Both the position numbers and the translations under genes were made by a program. Below the pieces are notes generated by a model. The model was not told the DNA's origin, did not search any database, and was given only the letters and a program-made list of their open reading frames with translations. A DNA stretch of 64,000 bases, taken from positions 19,158,001 to 19,222,000 of the forward strand of contig NC_071332.1 of NCBI RefSeq assembly GCF_010183535.1, read 5' to 3'. The DNA comes from Caenorhabditis remanei. Its lineage: Eukaryota > Nematoda > Chromadorea > Rhabditida > Rhabditidae. Positions 1 to 10,593 of the stretch are shown piece by piece. Positions within the stretch are counted from its first letter, which is position 1. The number at the start of each line of letters is the position of its first letter.

Positions 1-758
1 TTCTCGAATACCAAACCCTGAGAGCAAAACTCAGACTTGTTAAAAATCGGACCGGGCCGAACTTTCTCTTGGCCCGGATTCAAAAATGGGTACTCTTTTT
101 GGACAAAATTTTTTGAACGTTTTCAAAAAATGTGAGTAAAAGTGGTTAAATTATTATACATATTCACATTTTGATTGAATTTCAAATTTGTAGTCGAAAA
201 CTATACTTTATTCAAGAAAATTTCCAAAAATTTCAAAAAAAAATTCAAATTTTTTCAAAATATGTTTCAAAACGGGCTGGACTACGAGCCGGGCCAAGAA
301 TATTCTTGATTTCGACCCGGCTCGACTCATGATAAAACTGCAAAAACTGAATACTGTACCTCTCAAAAGTATATAAAGTTTTGCCTTTTTCAGTTGAAAT
401 TGTCCTACTTTGAGAGGATGTCGCGGTAATACTGATTGTCCCATCTAGTAGATTATTAACGGACCGTACAGATTAAAAGTAGATCTCCATTTCTGTAGTT
501 GACCATTTTTTTTGTGCGGAAACTCCCTAGAGAGTTATAGCCATTTTATGTGGACAGCTCAAAAATCGCACTATTTTGCATTGAAATGAGATGATCTGAG
601 TGAGTAACACCCTTTAGTCATTTTCAACTGAAAAAGGCAAAATTATATATCTTACGCATGGTACTGTCTAGAAGATGCCTATATCATTGGAAACCTGAGA
701 AGACGCTGATTTCAAAAATATATATTCAGTTTTGCGCTCGAGGTCTGGTATTCGAGAA
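1..758. repeat. Terminal-inverted-repeat element (non-autonomous), possibly cut by the window edge
   Basis: The first bases (TTCTCGAATACCAAACCCTG, then GAGCAAAACTCAG) return in inverted form at about 724-758, so this is an inverted-repeat element. It has no coding potential. A GC-rich segment with GGCCCGG motifs and an AT-rich core lies inside at about 45-330 and resembles the GGCCC-rich elements at 2883-3278 and 45849-46162. A further TCTCGAATACCA copy occurs at 838-850, next to the first recognisable exon of the following gene. It may have inserted into that gene's first intron. Confidence 0.55.
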
Positions 759-879
759 AAATAAGGTAGAAGTTCTGAAAAATGAAATGTGTTTTTTTTG
801 CTGAATTTTCGCGGTTCAAGAACTTTGACCTTGTTTTTCTCGAATACCAGTTGGAAAGATCCAGACGATCATTTTTCAG

Positions 880-2361
880 AGTCTCCAAAAAGAAAGAAAG
901 GAGCTCTCAGCTGAATTTGTGCAATTGGCGGAAGATGTCATCCAAATCGCTATGAATTTCTCAACAAAACTATCAGAAACTGCGGAGATATGTAGAACAC
1001 GAGTTGCAAAGCCTGCGGAGTTCAAAGAATTCCGTGAATCATGTGAGAAAGTGGCGGAGCAATACAAAAATCACTCAAAAAAGTTTGCCGATGCTCTCAA
1101 CGAGTGCAAGAAAAATGATTTGGTCAAGAAGGATGTTGGGGAGATTCGGCAGCAAATTCTGAAGTTGCAAGCGTACAAGGCGGAGTTGGAGAATGACGTG
1201 GAGACGATTGCTGTGAAACTTTGGAAGAAAGATTGTAAGAATGCTCCAGATGTGAAAACGATGGCTATTACGGTAACCTCTGAAACTCAACAATCGGTGA
1301 GAACTTGTGTGTTTTTTCAGGATGGTGTTTTTGAAGACGTCATCAAGACTCCAGATGACAAGAAAGATTATGAAGCCATGGTAAGCTCTAGAGCTCCTAA
1401 ACTTTTCGAGTTATACAATTATTTTCTAGAATCCCGCCGCCGGAAGAGCCGAACTAGTTGCTCATTGCGAGAAATTAATCCCAGAAGTTGCACAATCGGT
1501 CATCAAATTCCTCGGATTCTTGACAAAATATATCGAAAGACTCGAAGACGCCCCACAAACAGATGACGTGAAAGCTGATCTCAAGGATTGCAAGTATGTG
1601 TTGAAACCGATTGAGGGTTTACCCGCAAAACTGCGGAATGTCTTGAGAAGAATAAAGGGAGACGATACATTTGACGTTGAGGAGATTCGGGAGACGATGG
1701 TTAAGGTTCATGGTATCAGACGTGAGATGGCAACGGGGATGAAACGTTTCGAAGGAATGGATATGGATGTTGGAGAGCAGGAGAATGGAAAAGAAACTAC
1801 GGTAAAATTTAAGCATAATTGTTAGACACGGCCGGCGCGTAACTCACCTAACCAAAAATCGGTAAAATTTGTGTGTTTTTTTCAGGATGGTGTTTATGAA
1901 GACGTCATCAAGACTCCAAATGACAAGAAAGATTCTGAAGCCAAGGTAAGCTCTAGACCTCCTAGAATTTTATAAATACACAACTTTTTTGTAGAATCCC
2001 GACTGTGAAGAAGCTTCCGAAAAACCCGACGTTTTCCAGACAATTGGAAAGAAGATGTTTGGATCGATCCCTGAAGCAAATGCTCTGGTAGACCCACGCT
2101 CTCGAAAAGCGGTAACACCGATCGATATTTCTGATCTACTATTTTTGTTTCCAGCGCTCCATCAACCCGGATGACTATGACTACGTGGGATCCATGTATC
2201 CAGATGACTTCACACACTACCTTGAGCACCGAAGAAAGTTGGAGAACAGGGATTTCGATTTCGACTGCAGCTGGGCTCGTCTACAGTTTCTCGCTGTCTT
2301 CTTCTTTGTCCTTTTTTCGATTCTTTTTGTGGTTTTATGGATTGAGACATTCGTTTATTAA
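880..2361 (+). CDS. Nematode coiled-coil protein with C-terminal membrane anchor; internally duplicated domain (first exon not found)
   Basis: I do not recognise a named family. The exons I can join are 880-1272, 1321-1380, 1430-1801, 1886-1945, 1995-2111 and 2155-2361. All junctions are phase 0 with GT-AG introns of 43-84 bp, giving 402 residues to the TAA. The protein has two related helical blocks (residues about 1-131 and 152-275), each followed by a 20-codon exon encoding DGV(F/Y)EDVIKTP. The exon pair and its introns are nearly identical, so the gene grew by internal tandem duplication. The last exon ends in a hydrophobic helix (LQFLAVFFFVLFSILFVVLW), suggesting a tail-anchored or type II membrane protein. 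The gene at 43644-44333 has the same start pattern (KxRxELxAxCE), phase-0 joints and C-terminal helix. The start exon must lie upstream, probably beyond the repeat at 1-758. Confidence 0.72.
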
Positions 2362-2725
2362 TGATTTTTTAATTGAAAATTATGGGCCCTTATTACTCGG
2401 TATTTTTTGATTATGAATAAGATAAGAATATAGAATAAAATTTTTGATATGTTTGGTGTCTTGATACATAGGTCTGGAGGGATTTTTAAGGTGGAAATTC
2501 TTGAATTCTTAACGAAAAATTGGGGAGTTGAGTTAAAAATCCCAAAAAAGTGAAAGGAGAGTAGTTTTTGATGAGGAAATCTATAAAACCGACAAAAATT
2601 TGAATTCTCCGCCGTTTTTCACTGTCGAGGTCTTTGTAGAAGACCGCGATATCAAAGAAGAAGAAGTCGTTACTTCCGTAGAGATTAAATGATTTTCTTG
2701 TTTATTATTTTTGTAAATATTTCGT
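2362..2725. other. Intergenic, 3' flank of the coiled-coil gene
   Basis: AT-rich sequence with an AATAAA-type signal near 2436. I see no gene or repeat here. Confidence 0.5.
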
Positions 2726-3475
2726 TGTACATATTTCATAACCGTTTTCCCCCCATTTCATTCTAGAATGATATTGTTTATGTATCAGGCTCCCCTAAGA
2801 GACCAACCACCATTCCTCCTCCGGACTTCTCTAAGTCTCCTCCTTTTTCCCCACTATCTCGGTGACTGTCACTAGTATAAAACAGACTTGCAACGGGCCG
2901 GGCCGGGCCGGGCCGGGCCGGGCCGGAATGAAAATTTCCAGGGCCCGGCCCGGCCCGGCCCGGCCCGTGGCCCGGCCCGGCCCGGCCCGGCCCGGTCGGC
3001 CCGGAAGTTCAGTACTGAAAAAAATTCAAATTTTTTTTTCGAAAATTTCCCGATTTTTTTTGAAAAATATTTTTTAAAAACAATTTTTTGTAGGCTTCGA
3101 AGGTTTTTGAAAAATATACTTGAGGAAAAATATGAAAAATTTTCAGAAAATAAATTTTTGGACAAAAAATTGTAGTGAAAAAAGTTCAAAAATTCAAATC
3201 CGGGCCGGAGCTTTCTCGGCCCGGCCCGGCCCGGCCCGATCGGGCCGGGCCGGGCCGGCCCGGAATCTTGCAAGTCTGGTATAAAAGGGGACTCGTTCTC
3301 TCTCTTTTCTCAGTTTTTTCTCGTAATCAATAATTTCTCTCTTCTCCCTGTACCCTTTTCACCTTTCCCTTTTTGTGCCCATTATCGACAGTTCCCGTCC
3401 CGTATTTGCTGTATTTAAGTTCTGAAATAAACTACTCATAGAAAGAACCCACAGACTCTCTCTTTTATTCTTACA
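2726..3475 (+). mobile_element. Probable solo LTR, interrupted by a MITE
   Basis: When the MITE at 2883-3278 and one copy of its target duplication are removed, the flanks join into a compact promoter-like unit: pyrimidine-rich leader, CACTAGTATAAAAGGGG TATA box, about 130 bp of transcribed-looking sequence, then CTGAAATAAA as a poly(A) signal near 3422, ending in TTACA. TGT...ACA ends with internal TATA and AATAAA are what an LTR looks like. There is no gag or pol sequence nearby, so this would be a solo LTR. The 5' boundary (TGTAC at 2726) is uncertain and I could not confirm a 5-bp target duplication. Confidence 0.4.
2883..3278. mobile_element. hAT-like MITE with GGCCC-rich subterminal repeats
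   Basis: The ends are inverted repeats CAGACTTGCAA / TTGCAAGTCTG. Both sides are flanked by the same 8 bases, GTATAAAA (2875-2882 and 3279-3286). An 8-bp target duplication and CAG-starting ends are typical of hAT transposons. Inside each end are runs of tandem CGGGC/GGCCC units, and the core is AT-rich without coding capacity, so the element is non-autonomous. The open frames through the GC-rich repeats are not genes. Confidence 0.75.
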
Positions 3476-3479
3476 TTCA

Positions 3480-3710
3480 CTCCTGAATCCTATTTTTTAA
3501 GCTCATTGTCGTGAAATTCGGTGTAAGGTGGATGAAGACTCTGTATATGCTCACAATCAAAAATACAGTAACCCAAAAATTCGAAAACTGAGTGAAAAAA
3601 TGCGGGTGGGGGTAATTGTTAGTGGGGAATTCGATTTTAAACTTATTTGTATAGTATTGATGCAAAATCGTACAATCTGAATGATTTGCACACGATGTTT
3701 TCATGTGTGG
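3480..3710 (-). repeat. Dispersed repeat, related copy near 15900-16085
   Basis: Read on the minus strand this contains GGGTTACTGTAT, ACACCGAATTT and AAAAAATAGG in the same order as plus-strand 15970-16060. It is a diverged interspersed repeat with no intact reading frame. Confidence 0.5.
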
Positions 3711-3905
3711 GGGTCTTAGGTCCGGATATTTGGCGCCAAAATTTAAAATTTCGAATTTTTCCGCAAAAAAGTCAAATTTTCGGCCATGACTCAGAATTGA
3801 AAGAAATTCTGGAAAATTATCAGAAACCAGCCTATCTGCCTCGCCTTCGGCGATTCAGTCGGCTGGTCTCTCTTCATTCACGTGGCCACCTTCTCTCAAA
3901 CGTGC

Positions 3906-3992
3906 CCGCATGGCCGAGTGGTTTGAAGCGGCGGTCGTGTCCAAAGCACGCTAGTTCGGTTTTGCCCACTGGCTCAGTTTCTCTTCTCTTTC
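3906..3992 (+). pseudogene. tRNA-Ser/Leu-like relic
   Basis: GCCCGCATGGCCGAGTGGTT matches the 5' half and A box of class II (Ser/Leu) tRNAs. The expected 3' half is not recognisable: only TAGTTCGG resembles a B box, and no acceptor stem pairs with the start. I read it as a tRNA pseudogene or tRNA-derived repeat, not a working tRNA. Confidence 0.4.
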
Positions 3993-4544
3993 CAAAACCG
4001 TTGCGGACAGCGCCTCAGACAGACAGACAACGCCCAATTGTCTTTTATATATAAGAATGATGATCACGTTTTCGATGCAAAATTGAAAAAATGTTGAACA
4101 ATTTTTTAGACTGCTCTATTTCAATGATTGTTTATTCAGTAATATAACAATGGAATTGGGGAACGGACGTCAATTACATCAATTAGTCAATTACGACAAT
4201 TAGGGATGGTGGAAGTTAAGTATAAAAGGAATAAGAAGAATGGGTTCTGCCATGTCGGAGAGATAGGGGCGGAGTTTGCTGATTAGAGACGGAAAAAGGT
4301 GGTATCAATAAGAAACAGAACAGAGGGGTAAAAGGTTTACAAATAAAAGGTGACGTATAAAAAAAAGGAGAACTTGAGTTTGAATTATAAGAATGGGAAA
4401 ATGTATAGGAAAAAGAGGAATTAAGTAAATATTAAAAACAATAATAATAATCAGTAGATTAATTAGTACTCGAATCGAGTAGATGTCCCATAGAAAAAAG
4501 AGGACCTGGAAAGGAAATATGAATGATCCAAGTGCACAAAGAGT
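3993..4544. other. Intergenic, no gene seen
   Basis: A-rich and low-complexity, with no splice-linked open frames. It is the 3' flank of the minus-strand F-box gene that follows. Confidence 0.5.
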
Positions 4545-5620
4545 TTACATCCAAACAAAAAACTCTACAACTGTTGTTCCAGCCATCGCTTCAACTTCCA
4601 AAGTTGCTCTTTTCCCATCCGATTTTATCACATCCAACCCTCCAGTCACAACTTTTTCTTTGCACCGGGCATTTGCATAGTCCGAGACTCGGAATGTTCT
4701 TGTTGTAGTTTGTGGCATCTTGATGACACTGAGTCCCTTCAAAAGGACATCTGTACTCACCTCTTCTAGTGTCATGAATTTCAGATGTTCCAGTCGGGGA
4801 TTAGACTTGTTTCTCATCCACAACTTGAAAAAACGGTTGAGAGTTTTCACATCGACCATAACTCCAAGGAGATGTAGATGTACAGCATTGCAAACGACAA
4901 GGTCATCTAGAGACAGCCGAAAACGGGTTGGGTCCCTGACCATTAAGACATTGATTGTGATACTATGCATGTTCAGCATGAGAACCTTTTGAAATTGTTC
5001 AAGGTTTCCGTACCAGTTTTGATACATATCAATATTCGATGTCTTTTTCGACAGCATTTCAAACATTTTTTGAACAAAACCTTCGTTACACTCATGCCAG
5101 ACGAAGATTTGTTCGATATGCGGAAGTGTCGCAAGAATCGGAAGTGCTTCAAATGATTCTGTTTCGTAGAACAGCACTTCTTGGATTGATTCACAATTGG
5201 TAACATCCAGAATCCGGTGAATCAATGCAGCCGTCGAAAGCCCCAAAATGCGCAATACAGCTGTCTTGTTGTCAACCGAAACTCCCATAAAATCTGTGTC
5301 ATTTTCAGCACTGAGAAGTAGAAATATTATTTTACCATCTCTCAGGACTATGTTCACATTTAGAGAGTGATGTTTAACCAAAATATTGTTAGAAGTTGCT
5401 GTTAGAGCACAAGAAGTTTTTGACAAGAGTTTTGCACGATCAGAGAGGAGAGAAAACGCGATTCTGGTAATTTTTTTCCAAAAAGGTTTTAAAAAATAGT
5501 TTGTTAGTAAACGCGAATATTAGATGGAAAACACACTTACAGATCAATAGGCTCCATTTGTTGAAAAACAGGAATCAATGCTTGCCTTGGAAGGCGTAAG
5601 AGAGGAAACGAAGTCGTCAT
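4545..5620 (-). CDS. F-box protein, fbxb type (F-box + FBA_2) - gene A
   Basis: Two exons on the minus strand: 5541-5620 (80 bp) and 4545-5463, joined in phase 2 by a 77-bp intron, giving 332 residues. The F-box spans residues about 4-45 (FPLLRLPRQALIPVFQQM, then IAFSLLSDRAKLLSK). It is split by the intron right after the first half, as in all 18 copies here. An FBA_2-type region lies around residues 205-275 (LSLDDLVVCNAV, LNRFFKLWM, NPRLEHLKF). By family knowledge the F-box binds Skp1 in SCF ubiquitin ligases and the FBA region chooses substrates; no substrate can be inferred. It is closest to genes D, F and I. The frame is intact and the start is fixed by the shared MTT(S/P)FPLLRLP opening. 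Confidence 0.88.
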
Positions 5621-5677
5621 CTCGGTAGGGGGAGAAAGGGCATGAATGAGGTGAGGAATCAATGTCTATCGGCGATA

Positions 5678-5702
5678 GACCGCAACGCACGACCGCGACG
5701 CG
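5678..5702 (-). promoter_or_regulatory. Shared fbxb upstream element, gene A
   Basis: Both GC half-sites are present 57 bp before the ATG: CGCGTCGCGGTC, then GTGCGTTGCGGTC, read on the minus strand. Confidence 0.6.
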
Positions 5703-6219
5703 AGTAAAGTGCCCTCAAGGAAGACAAACATCTTTAGGGAGATCACCTGCACATCTAACTCTCGCCGTGAGGAGGTGAAACTTGTATGTTTGCAGACTTG
5801 AATAATTATAATAGTTTGAAATTTAAGCCCAGTCCACAAAGCGAAAAAGAAGTCGGTGAACGATGCGTGGAATTAATTAGTTCACTTAGAATTCACGATT
5901 TCGAACAACCAGCTTATCAACTCTATCTATTAGGTTCACAAACGTCTAACCAAAACGACTATAAGAAGAGGTTTGACAATAAAACCGGAGGAACTGCTCA
6001 AAAACTTACGTTAACTATGCGCATCGCATAGTCAGACGACGTCTATCTCAAAAATAAGGATCTGTCCCCAACACAAACAAAACTGATTGATAATAGCTCG
6101 TAGAGAACACGGTGGATTGATATGAATACTTTATTTTAACAAAACAGCAGAATTAAATATTCAGAATAGAAAAATGCACATCATAAGAAAGGGATAAAGA
6201 TTCGAATCAATCATCACAA
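5703..6219. other. Intergenic between fbxb genes A and B
   Basis: 5703-5780 continues the upstream block shared with other copies (TTTGTCTTCC boxes). The rest is non-coding; a short open frame at 5786-6031 has no recognisable domain and no splice partner. Confidence 0.45.
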
Positions 6220-7259
6220 TTACATTTCAAACGAAGCACGGTCAACATAAAAATCGAAAGACTTCTCGCCATAAAAGGTTCCAAATCGAATTGTGGCTTT
6301 CTTCCCATCTGTTCTTTCGATATCATATCCTCCACAATACGATATTGATAAAAACCCCAGTTGCTTTGAATGAAAGGACGTTCTCTCTCGGTCTCCTAGA
6401 AATGGAACATCATTCAGTACTTCCAAAAGGCGCGTTTCATTGACATCTTCATTTACGAGCAATGACAGATGCTCAAGTCGAGAGTTGTGTTTGCTGTGAA
6501 ACCAATTTGTAAGAAATTGACTGATATCTGTGGCACTAAACAGAACTTGTCTTAATTCCACCTTGAGTGCGTTTGTGACCAGAAAGTCATCAAGAGTGAA
6601 CGTCGAGAACTGACTATGAATATACAACTCGTTCAAATTGCTCTTTAGGAAGGTCTGAAACTCTTTTCTGCTCTCAAATGGAATCCGGTACAATGAAATA
6701 TCCGTGGTAACTGGCAAGATGATTTCCAGGGCTTTTTTTGCGAAACTATCGGAACAGGCATCGTCGATAACTAATTTCTGGAGTTTTGACAGTTGAGTGA
6801 GAGTATCGCATACTTCTAGTTGAAGAGGTCCTCTGAGAATCACATATTCAAGCGATTCACAACTAGTAACCTCAAGAATTCGCTCCACCAATTTCGCGAC
6901 AGTGATCGATCCTTTTTCCCATGAAATCATTCCGTTTCGAAGCATCACGTTGACCTCACCCGGAAGTATCTCCGTGTACAAATGGAGCCCCACTGACATA
7001 TCATTGTTCAATGCTACTGTGATACGAGGATAATCACTCTTAACAAACGCACTGATGGAATTGATAGATATTTTGCGAAGACTTTTCGACAGTTTATTGG
7101 TCCTTTCGGAGAGAAGCGAGAATGAAATTCTGAAATGATTGAAAATGAGGAATAGAACATAAGAAAGAGAAAAACTTACACATCAAGTGGATCCATGTAC
7201 TTGAAAACTGGAATAAGGGCAAGTCAAGGGAGACGTAAGAGAGGGAGCGGGGTCGTCAT
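6220..7259 (-). pseudogene. F-box protein, fbxb type - gene B, nonsense codon in the F-box
   Basis: Exons 7180-7259 and 6220-7129 join in the family pattern (80 bp, phase 2, 50-bp intron) for 330 codons. Codon 12 of exon 1 is TGA (plus-strand TCA at 7224-7226), where paralogues have AGA in LRLPRLA. The rest is open: FSLLSERTNKLSKSLRKIS, then FTLDDFLVTNALKVEL and SRLEHLSLLV of the FBA_2 region. The C-terminus reads FYVDRASFEM instead of the usual FY(I/V)WP/M, a second departure. It is closest to C and E. Either it is a recently disabled copy or translation starts elsewhere; no downstream ATG would restore the F-box. Confidence 0.8.
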
Positions 7260-7320
7260 CTCGATAGGGAAGAGAGGGTACAAATGAGATAAAGAATCAA
7301 TATTTGAGTCGATCGGGAGA

Positions 7321-7345
7321 GACCGCAACGCACGACCGCGACGCG
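7321..7345 (-). promoter_or_regulatory. Shared fbxb upstream element, gene B
   Basis: Complete double half-site 61 bp before the ATG, intact although the gene carries a stop codon. The GGGAAGACAAACA box follows at 7362. Confidence 0.6.
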
Positions 7346-7620
7346 ACTGGAGTGTGCTCTGGGAAGACAAACACTCTTAGAAAGACGACCTGCACATCTA
7401 ACTCTTGTCGTGAAAAGGTAGATCCCGTATGTAGTGTTCATATGTCCAAAAAAGTTCTTAAAGCGGTTCGGGCATTTGCCAGAGTTCTCATGATACGCAA
7501 AAAGTCTGGTTAGAGAAACTTTATTCCATCGAAAAAAAATGAAAAAGATAATTAAGAGAAACACAATTTGATATCAATGATGTGATTTAGAATAACAATT
7601 TTAGAATAAAAGAAACGAAA

Positions 7621-8650
7621 TCACGGCCAAATGTAGAAGTCGGTGAACATCATGTCAAACTTGTTTTCAAATGTGATTGTGGCTTTCTTCCCATCTGCTC
7701 TTTCGATATCATATCCACCAGAAAACGTTTTCAAAGAAGTGTCTAGCTGTTTTGAATAACGGAACGTTCTTTCTTGATCTCTTGGAAAAGCGTTCAGTAT
7801 TTCCGGAAGGCACGTTTCATCGAAACTTTCAAATATGCGAAATTTCAGATGTTCTAGTCGAGAGTTGTGTTTACTGTGAAACCAACTTGTAAGAAATTGG
7901 TTCAAATCTCTAAGTCTCAATGTGACTCTTAACAATTCCACCTTGAGTGCGTTTGTGACTAGAAGGTCATCAAGAGTGAATCTCGAGAACTGGTGAGTGT
8001 TAATGAACAAATAGTTCAAATTAGTCTTCAGAAATGTCTGAAACTCTGTCCTGTTCTCATATGGAATTTTGAACAATTCAACTTTCGCAGTAACTGGCGA
8101 GAGGATTTCCAGAGTTTTCTTTGCTAATCTGTCACCACAGCTCTCTTCAATCAATAAACTTGGAAGCTGAGTCAAAATAGCAAAAGCATCGCATACATCA
8201 AACTGTGGAGTTCCTTCGACACTAATTTTCGTCAGCGATTCATAGTTCGTCACATCTAGAACCCGCTCCAACCATTGAGATGCTGACAACCCGGTGTTTT
8301 CGTTAGTAAAAGCTCTGTTTCGAAGCCTCGCATCGGCCAAATCCGGTGCGTTCTCTTTGTAGAAATATAGGCTCAGTTCCACGTTGTACCACGTTGCAAA
8401 ACAAAGACTAATGTCAAGGTGATCGCTCTTTACTTTCAGATATGTGTTACGGGGAGATATTTTGCGAAGGCTTTTTGAGAGGTTATTGGCTCTTTTGGAA
8501 AGAAGCGAGACGGCAATTCTGGAATGATTGAATATGAAGGTGAGAACGAAAAAGTAAGAGCAAAAATTACATTTCAATAGGTTCCATTTCTTGAAAAACT
8601 GAAATCAGTGCAAGCCATGGAAGGCGTAAGAGAGGGAACGGAGTCGTCAT
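7621..8650 (-). CDS. F-box protein, fbxb type (F-box + FBA_2) - gene C
   Basis: Exons 8571-8650 and 7621-8518 give an intact 325-residue protein. F-box: FPLLRLPWLALISVFQEM and IAVSLLSKRANNLSKSLRK, residues about 4-48. FBA_2-type region: FTLDDLLVTNALKVELL, LNQFLTSWFHSKHNSRLEHL, about residues 200-275. The C-terminus is FYIWP. It is very close to gene E (long identical stretches such as NAPDLADAR and QFDVCDAF), so the pair is a recent duplicate in which E has since frameshifted. The donor is AT|GTAATT, weaker than the GTAAGT or GTGAGT used by neighbours. The role as an SCF adaptor is inferred from the family. Confidence 0.88.
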
Positions 8651-8712
8651 CCTGGTAGAGGAGAGAGGGTACAAATAAATGAGGAAATCAATGGCTGCTG
8701 GTGTCAAGGAGA

Positions 8713-8742
8713 GACCGCACCGCTCCGCGCGACCGCGACGCA
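8713..8742 (-). promoter_or_regulatory. Shared fbxb upstream element, gene C (variant spacing)
   Basis: Half-sites present 62 bp before the ATG, but about 5 extra bases lie between them, so the usual 13-bp repeat period is broken. Confidence 0.5.
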
Positions 8743-8832
8743 GCAAAAGTGTGCTTTGGGAAGACAAACATCTTTAGGAACCTCACCTGCACATCTAACT
8801 CTCTTCCAACTAGTGTCTTCACTACTGTCCCT

Positions 8833-8980
8833 GGAGATGTTTGTCTTCCCATCGGACACTCCAGCCGCAGGAATGGCCCAAGCATCGATTGTTGAATGAC
8901 AGACCGCACCGCTTGCGCAGTTGAAGTACGCTCTAGGGAATTCAAACATTTCATTGGAAAGACCAAGTACAATGACAGAG
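8833..8980. repeat. Orphan fbxb promoter fragments
   Basis: Contains a plus-oriented TGTTTGTCTTCCCA box (8838) with a decayed half-site, and a minus-oriented fragment GACCGCACCGCTTGCGCAG (8902) followed by CTCTAGGGAATTCAAACAT. The second matches the promoter of gene H. No F-box start follows either fragment, so these are promoter pieces left by lost or rearranged copies. Confidence 0.45.
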
Positions 8981-9463
8981 AAATAACGTAGTTCGGCCGC
9001 CAATGATTAATTTTATTGGTGTCGATGTATTATAGTTTTGTTTCGACATGTACAACACATCGAACTTCTGTTTACTCCATTCCGCTACTGATACTTTTCT
9101 TTAATCAGACCTTCGCTTTGATACAATCAACATTTTTAGCTGAGCCATATATGCAAATGCGGTAGGGTTATTTTCAATTAGTTTCTCATATATAGCTTCA
9201 AAACGACCTAAATACGTTTTTTGCAGCCGCCTTGCCAAGTCGGGTCTTGACAAGTATGGTATAATGACGTTTCCTCCTCTTTAGTCAGATCTGATTTCTG
9301 CCAGTTCTGATCAGGGCGGTTCTCATTGAGGGTGGCACCGATGGAAACTTGTATGGATGAACTCAATACTGCAGAGAGGCGATAGACCGCTCGATATATG
9401 AATTTTATTATTAAAAAACGTCCCATAGAAAAGGGGGACCTGGGAAAAAGATAAAAAACAAAA
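8981..9463. other. Intergenic, 3' side of gene D
   Basis: No gene seen. 9330-9463 resembles 12690-12856 (TGGAAACTTG..GATGAACTCAATACTGCAGA and the CATAGAAAAGG..GACCTGG tail), a conserved 3' flank of the A/D/F/I subfamily. Confidence 0.45.
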
Positions 9464-10511
9464 TCACATCCTAACATAAAACTCTACAAATGTTATTCTG
9501 GTCATAGCTCTAACTTCCAAAGTTGCTTGTGTCCCATCCAGTCGCATCACATCCATCCCTCCAGTCACAACCTTCTCTCGGCACCGAGAATTCTCATATA
9601 CTCGGAACGTTCTCGTTGTAGTGGGTGGCATCTCGATAACATTGAGTCCCTTCAGAAGGACATCTGTACTCACCTCTTCCACAGTTATGAATTTCAAATG
9701 TTCCAACCGGGGATTAGACTTGTTTTTCATCCACGACATAAAAAAACGGTTGAGATCTTTCACACTGATCATGACACCAAAGAGATGTAGATGCACAGCA
9801 TTGCAAATGAGAAGGTCATCTAGAGATAGTCGCAATCGGGTTGGGTCCCGGGGAGTCATCAACTTGATTGTGATGCTATTCATGTTCAACATGAGAACTT
9901 TTTGAAATTGTTCGAGGTTTTCCATCCGGTTTTGAAACACATCAATATTTGAGGTCACTTTTGAAAGAATTTCAAACATTTTGTGAACAAAACCTTCGTT
10001 ACAGTCCTGTGTGATAAGGATTTGTTCGATGTTTGGGAGTGTCGCAAGAATCGGAAGTGCATGGAATGATTCTGTTTCGCAGAACTTCAATTCTTGGATT
10101 GATGCACAGTTGGTAACATCCATAATCCGTTGAATGCATTCAGCCCTCGAAAGCCCTAAATTGCGCCATTTAACTATCTTGTTGTTGACCAAAACCCCTA
10201 TAAAATCCGAAAGATTTTCAGGGATGAGACGTAAAAATAGCTGTAGTCTTTTGTCATCACCCAGGACTATGTCAAGAACGAGAGAGTGATTGACAGTCAT
10301 TATATCGATAGAAGTTACTGATAGACCACGAGTTTTTGACATTAATCTTGCTCGATTAGAGAGGAGAGAGAACGCGATTCTGGAAAATAGTTTGTTAGTA
10401 AACGCGAATATTAGGTTGAAAACGAACTTACACATCAATAGGCTCCATTTGTTGAAAAACAGGAATCAGTGACAGGCTTGGAAGGCGTAAGAGAGGGAAC
10501 GGAGTCGTCAT
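9464..10511 (-). CDS. F-box protein, fbxb type (F-box + FBA_2) - gene D
   Basis: Exons 10432-10511 and 9464-10379 give 331 intact residues. F-box residues about 4-45: FPLLRLPSLSLIPVFQQM plus IAFSLLSNRARLMSK. FBA_2-type region about 205-275: LRLSLDDLLICNAVHLHLF, LNRFFMSWMKNKSNPRLEHL, then TTTRTFRVYENSRC. It ends FYVRM, where A and F end in VWM. It shares the NCxSIQELKFCETESF and DCNEGFVHKMFEILSKVTSNI blocks with A, F and I. The predicted role is Skp1 binding and substrate recruitment (family knowledge). Nothing is broken. Confidence 0.88.
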
Positions 10512-10568
10512 CTCGGTAGGGGGAGAAAGGACATGAATGAGGTGAGGAATCAATGCCTATCGGCAATA

Positions 10569-10593
10569 GACCGTAACGCACGACCGCGACGCG
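10569..10593 (-). promoter_or_regulatory. Shared fbxb upstream element, gene D
   Basis: Double half-site 57 bp before the ATG, with one substitution (CCGTAACG for CCGCAACG). Confidence 0.6.

Noticed and set aside
2862..3273. Open frames rich in Gly-Pro-Ala-Arg on both strands
   Set aside because: They are translations of tandem GGCCC units in a MITE, open on both strands because of composition.
3647..4054. A 135-codon frame over the tRNA-like sequence
   Set aside because: It crosses the tRNA-like relic and a dispersed repeat and has no recognisable domain.
8567..9003. Overlapping frames around the promoter of gene C on both strands
   Set aside because: They read through the F-box exon and promoter in the wrong frame or include GC element translations (RSRGAVR-like), repeated at every fbxb promoter.
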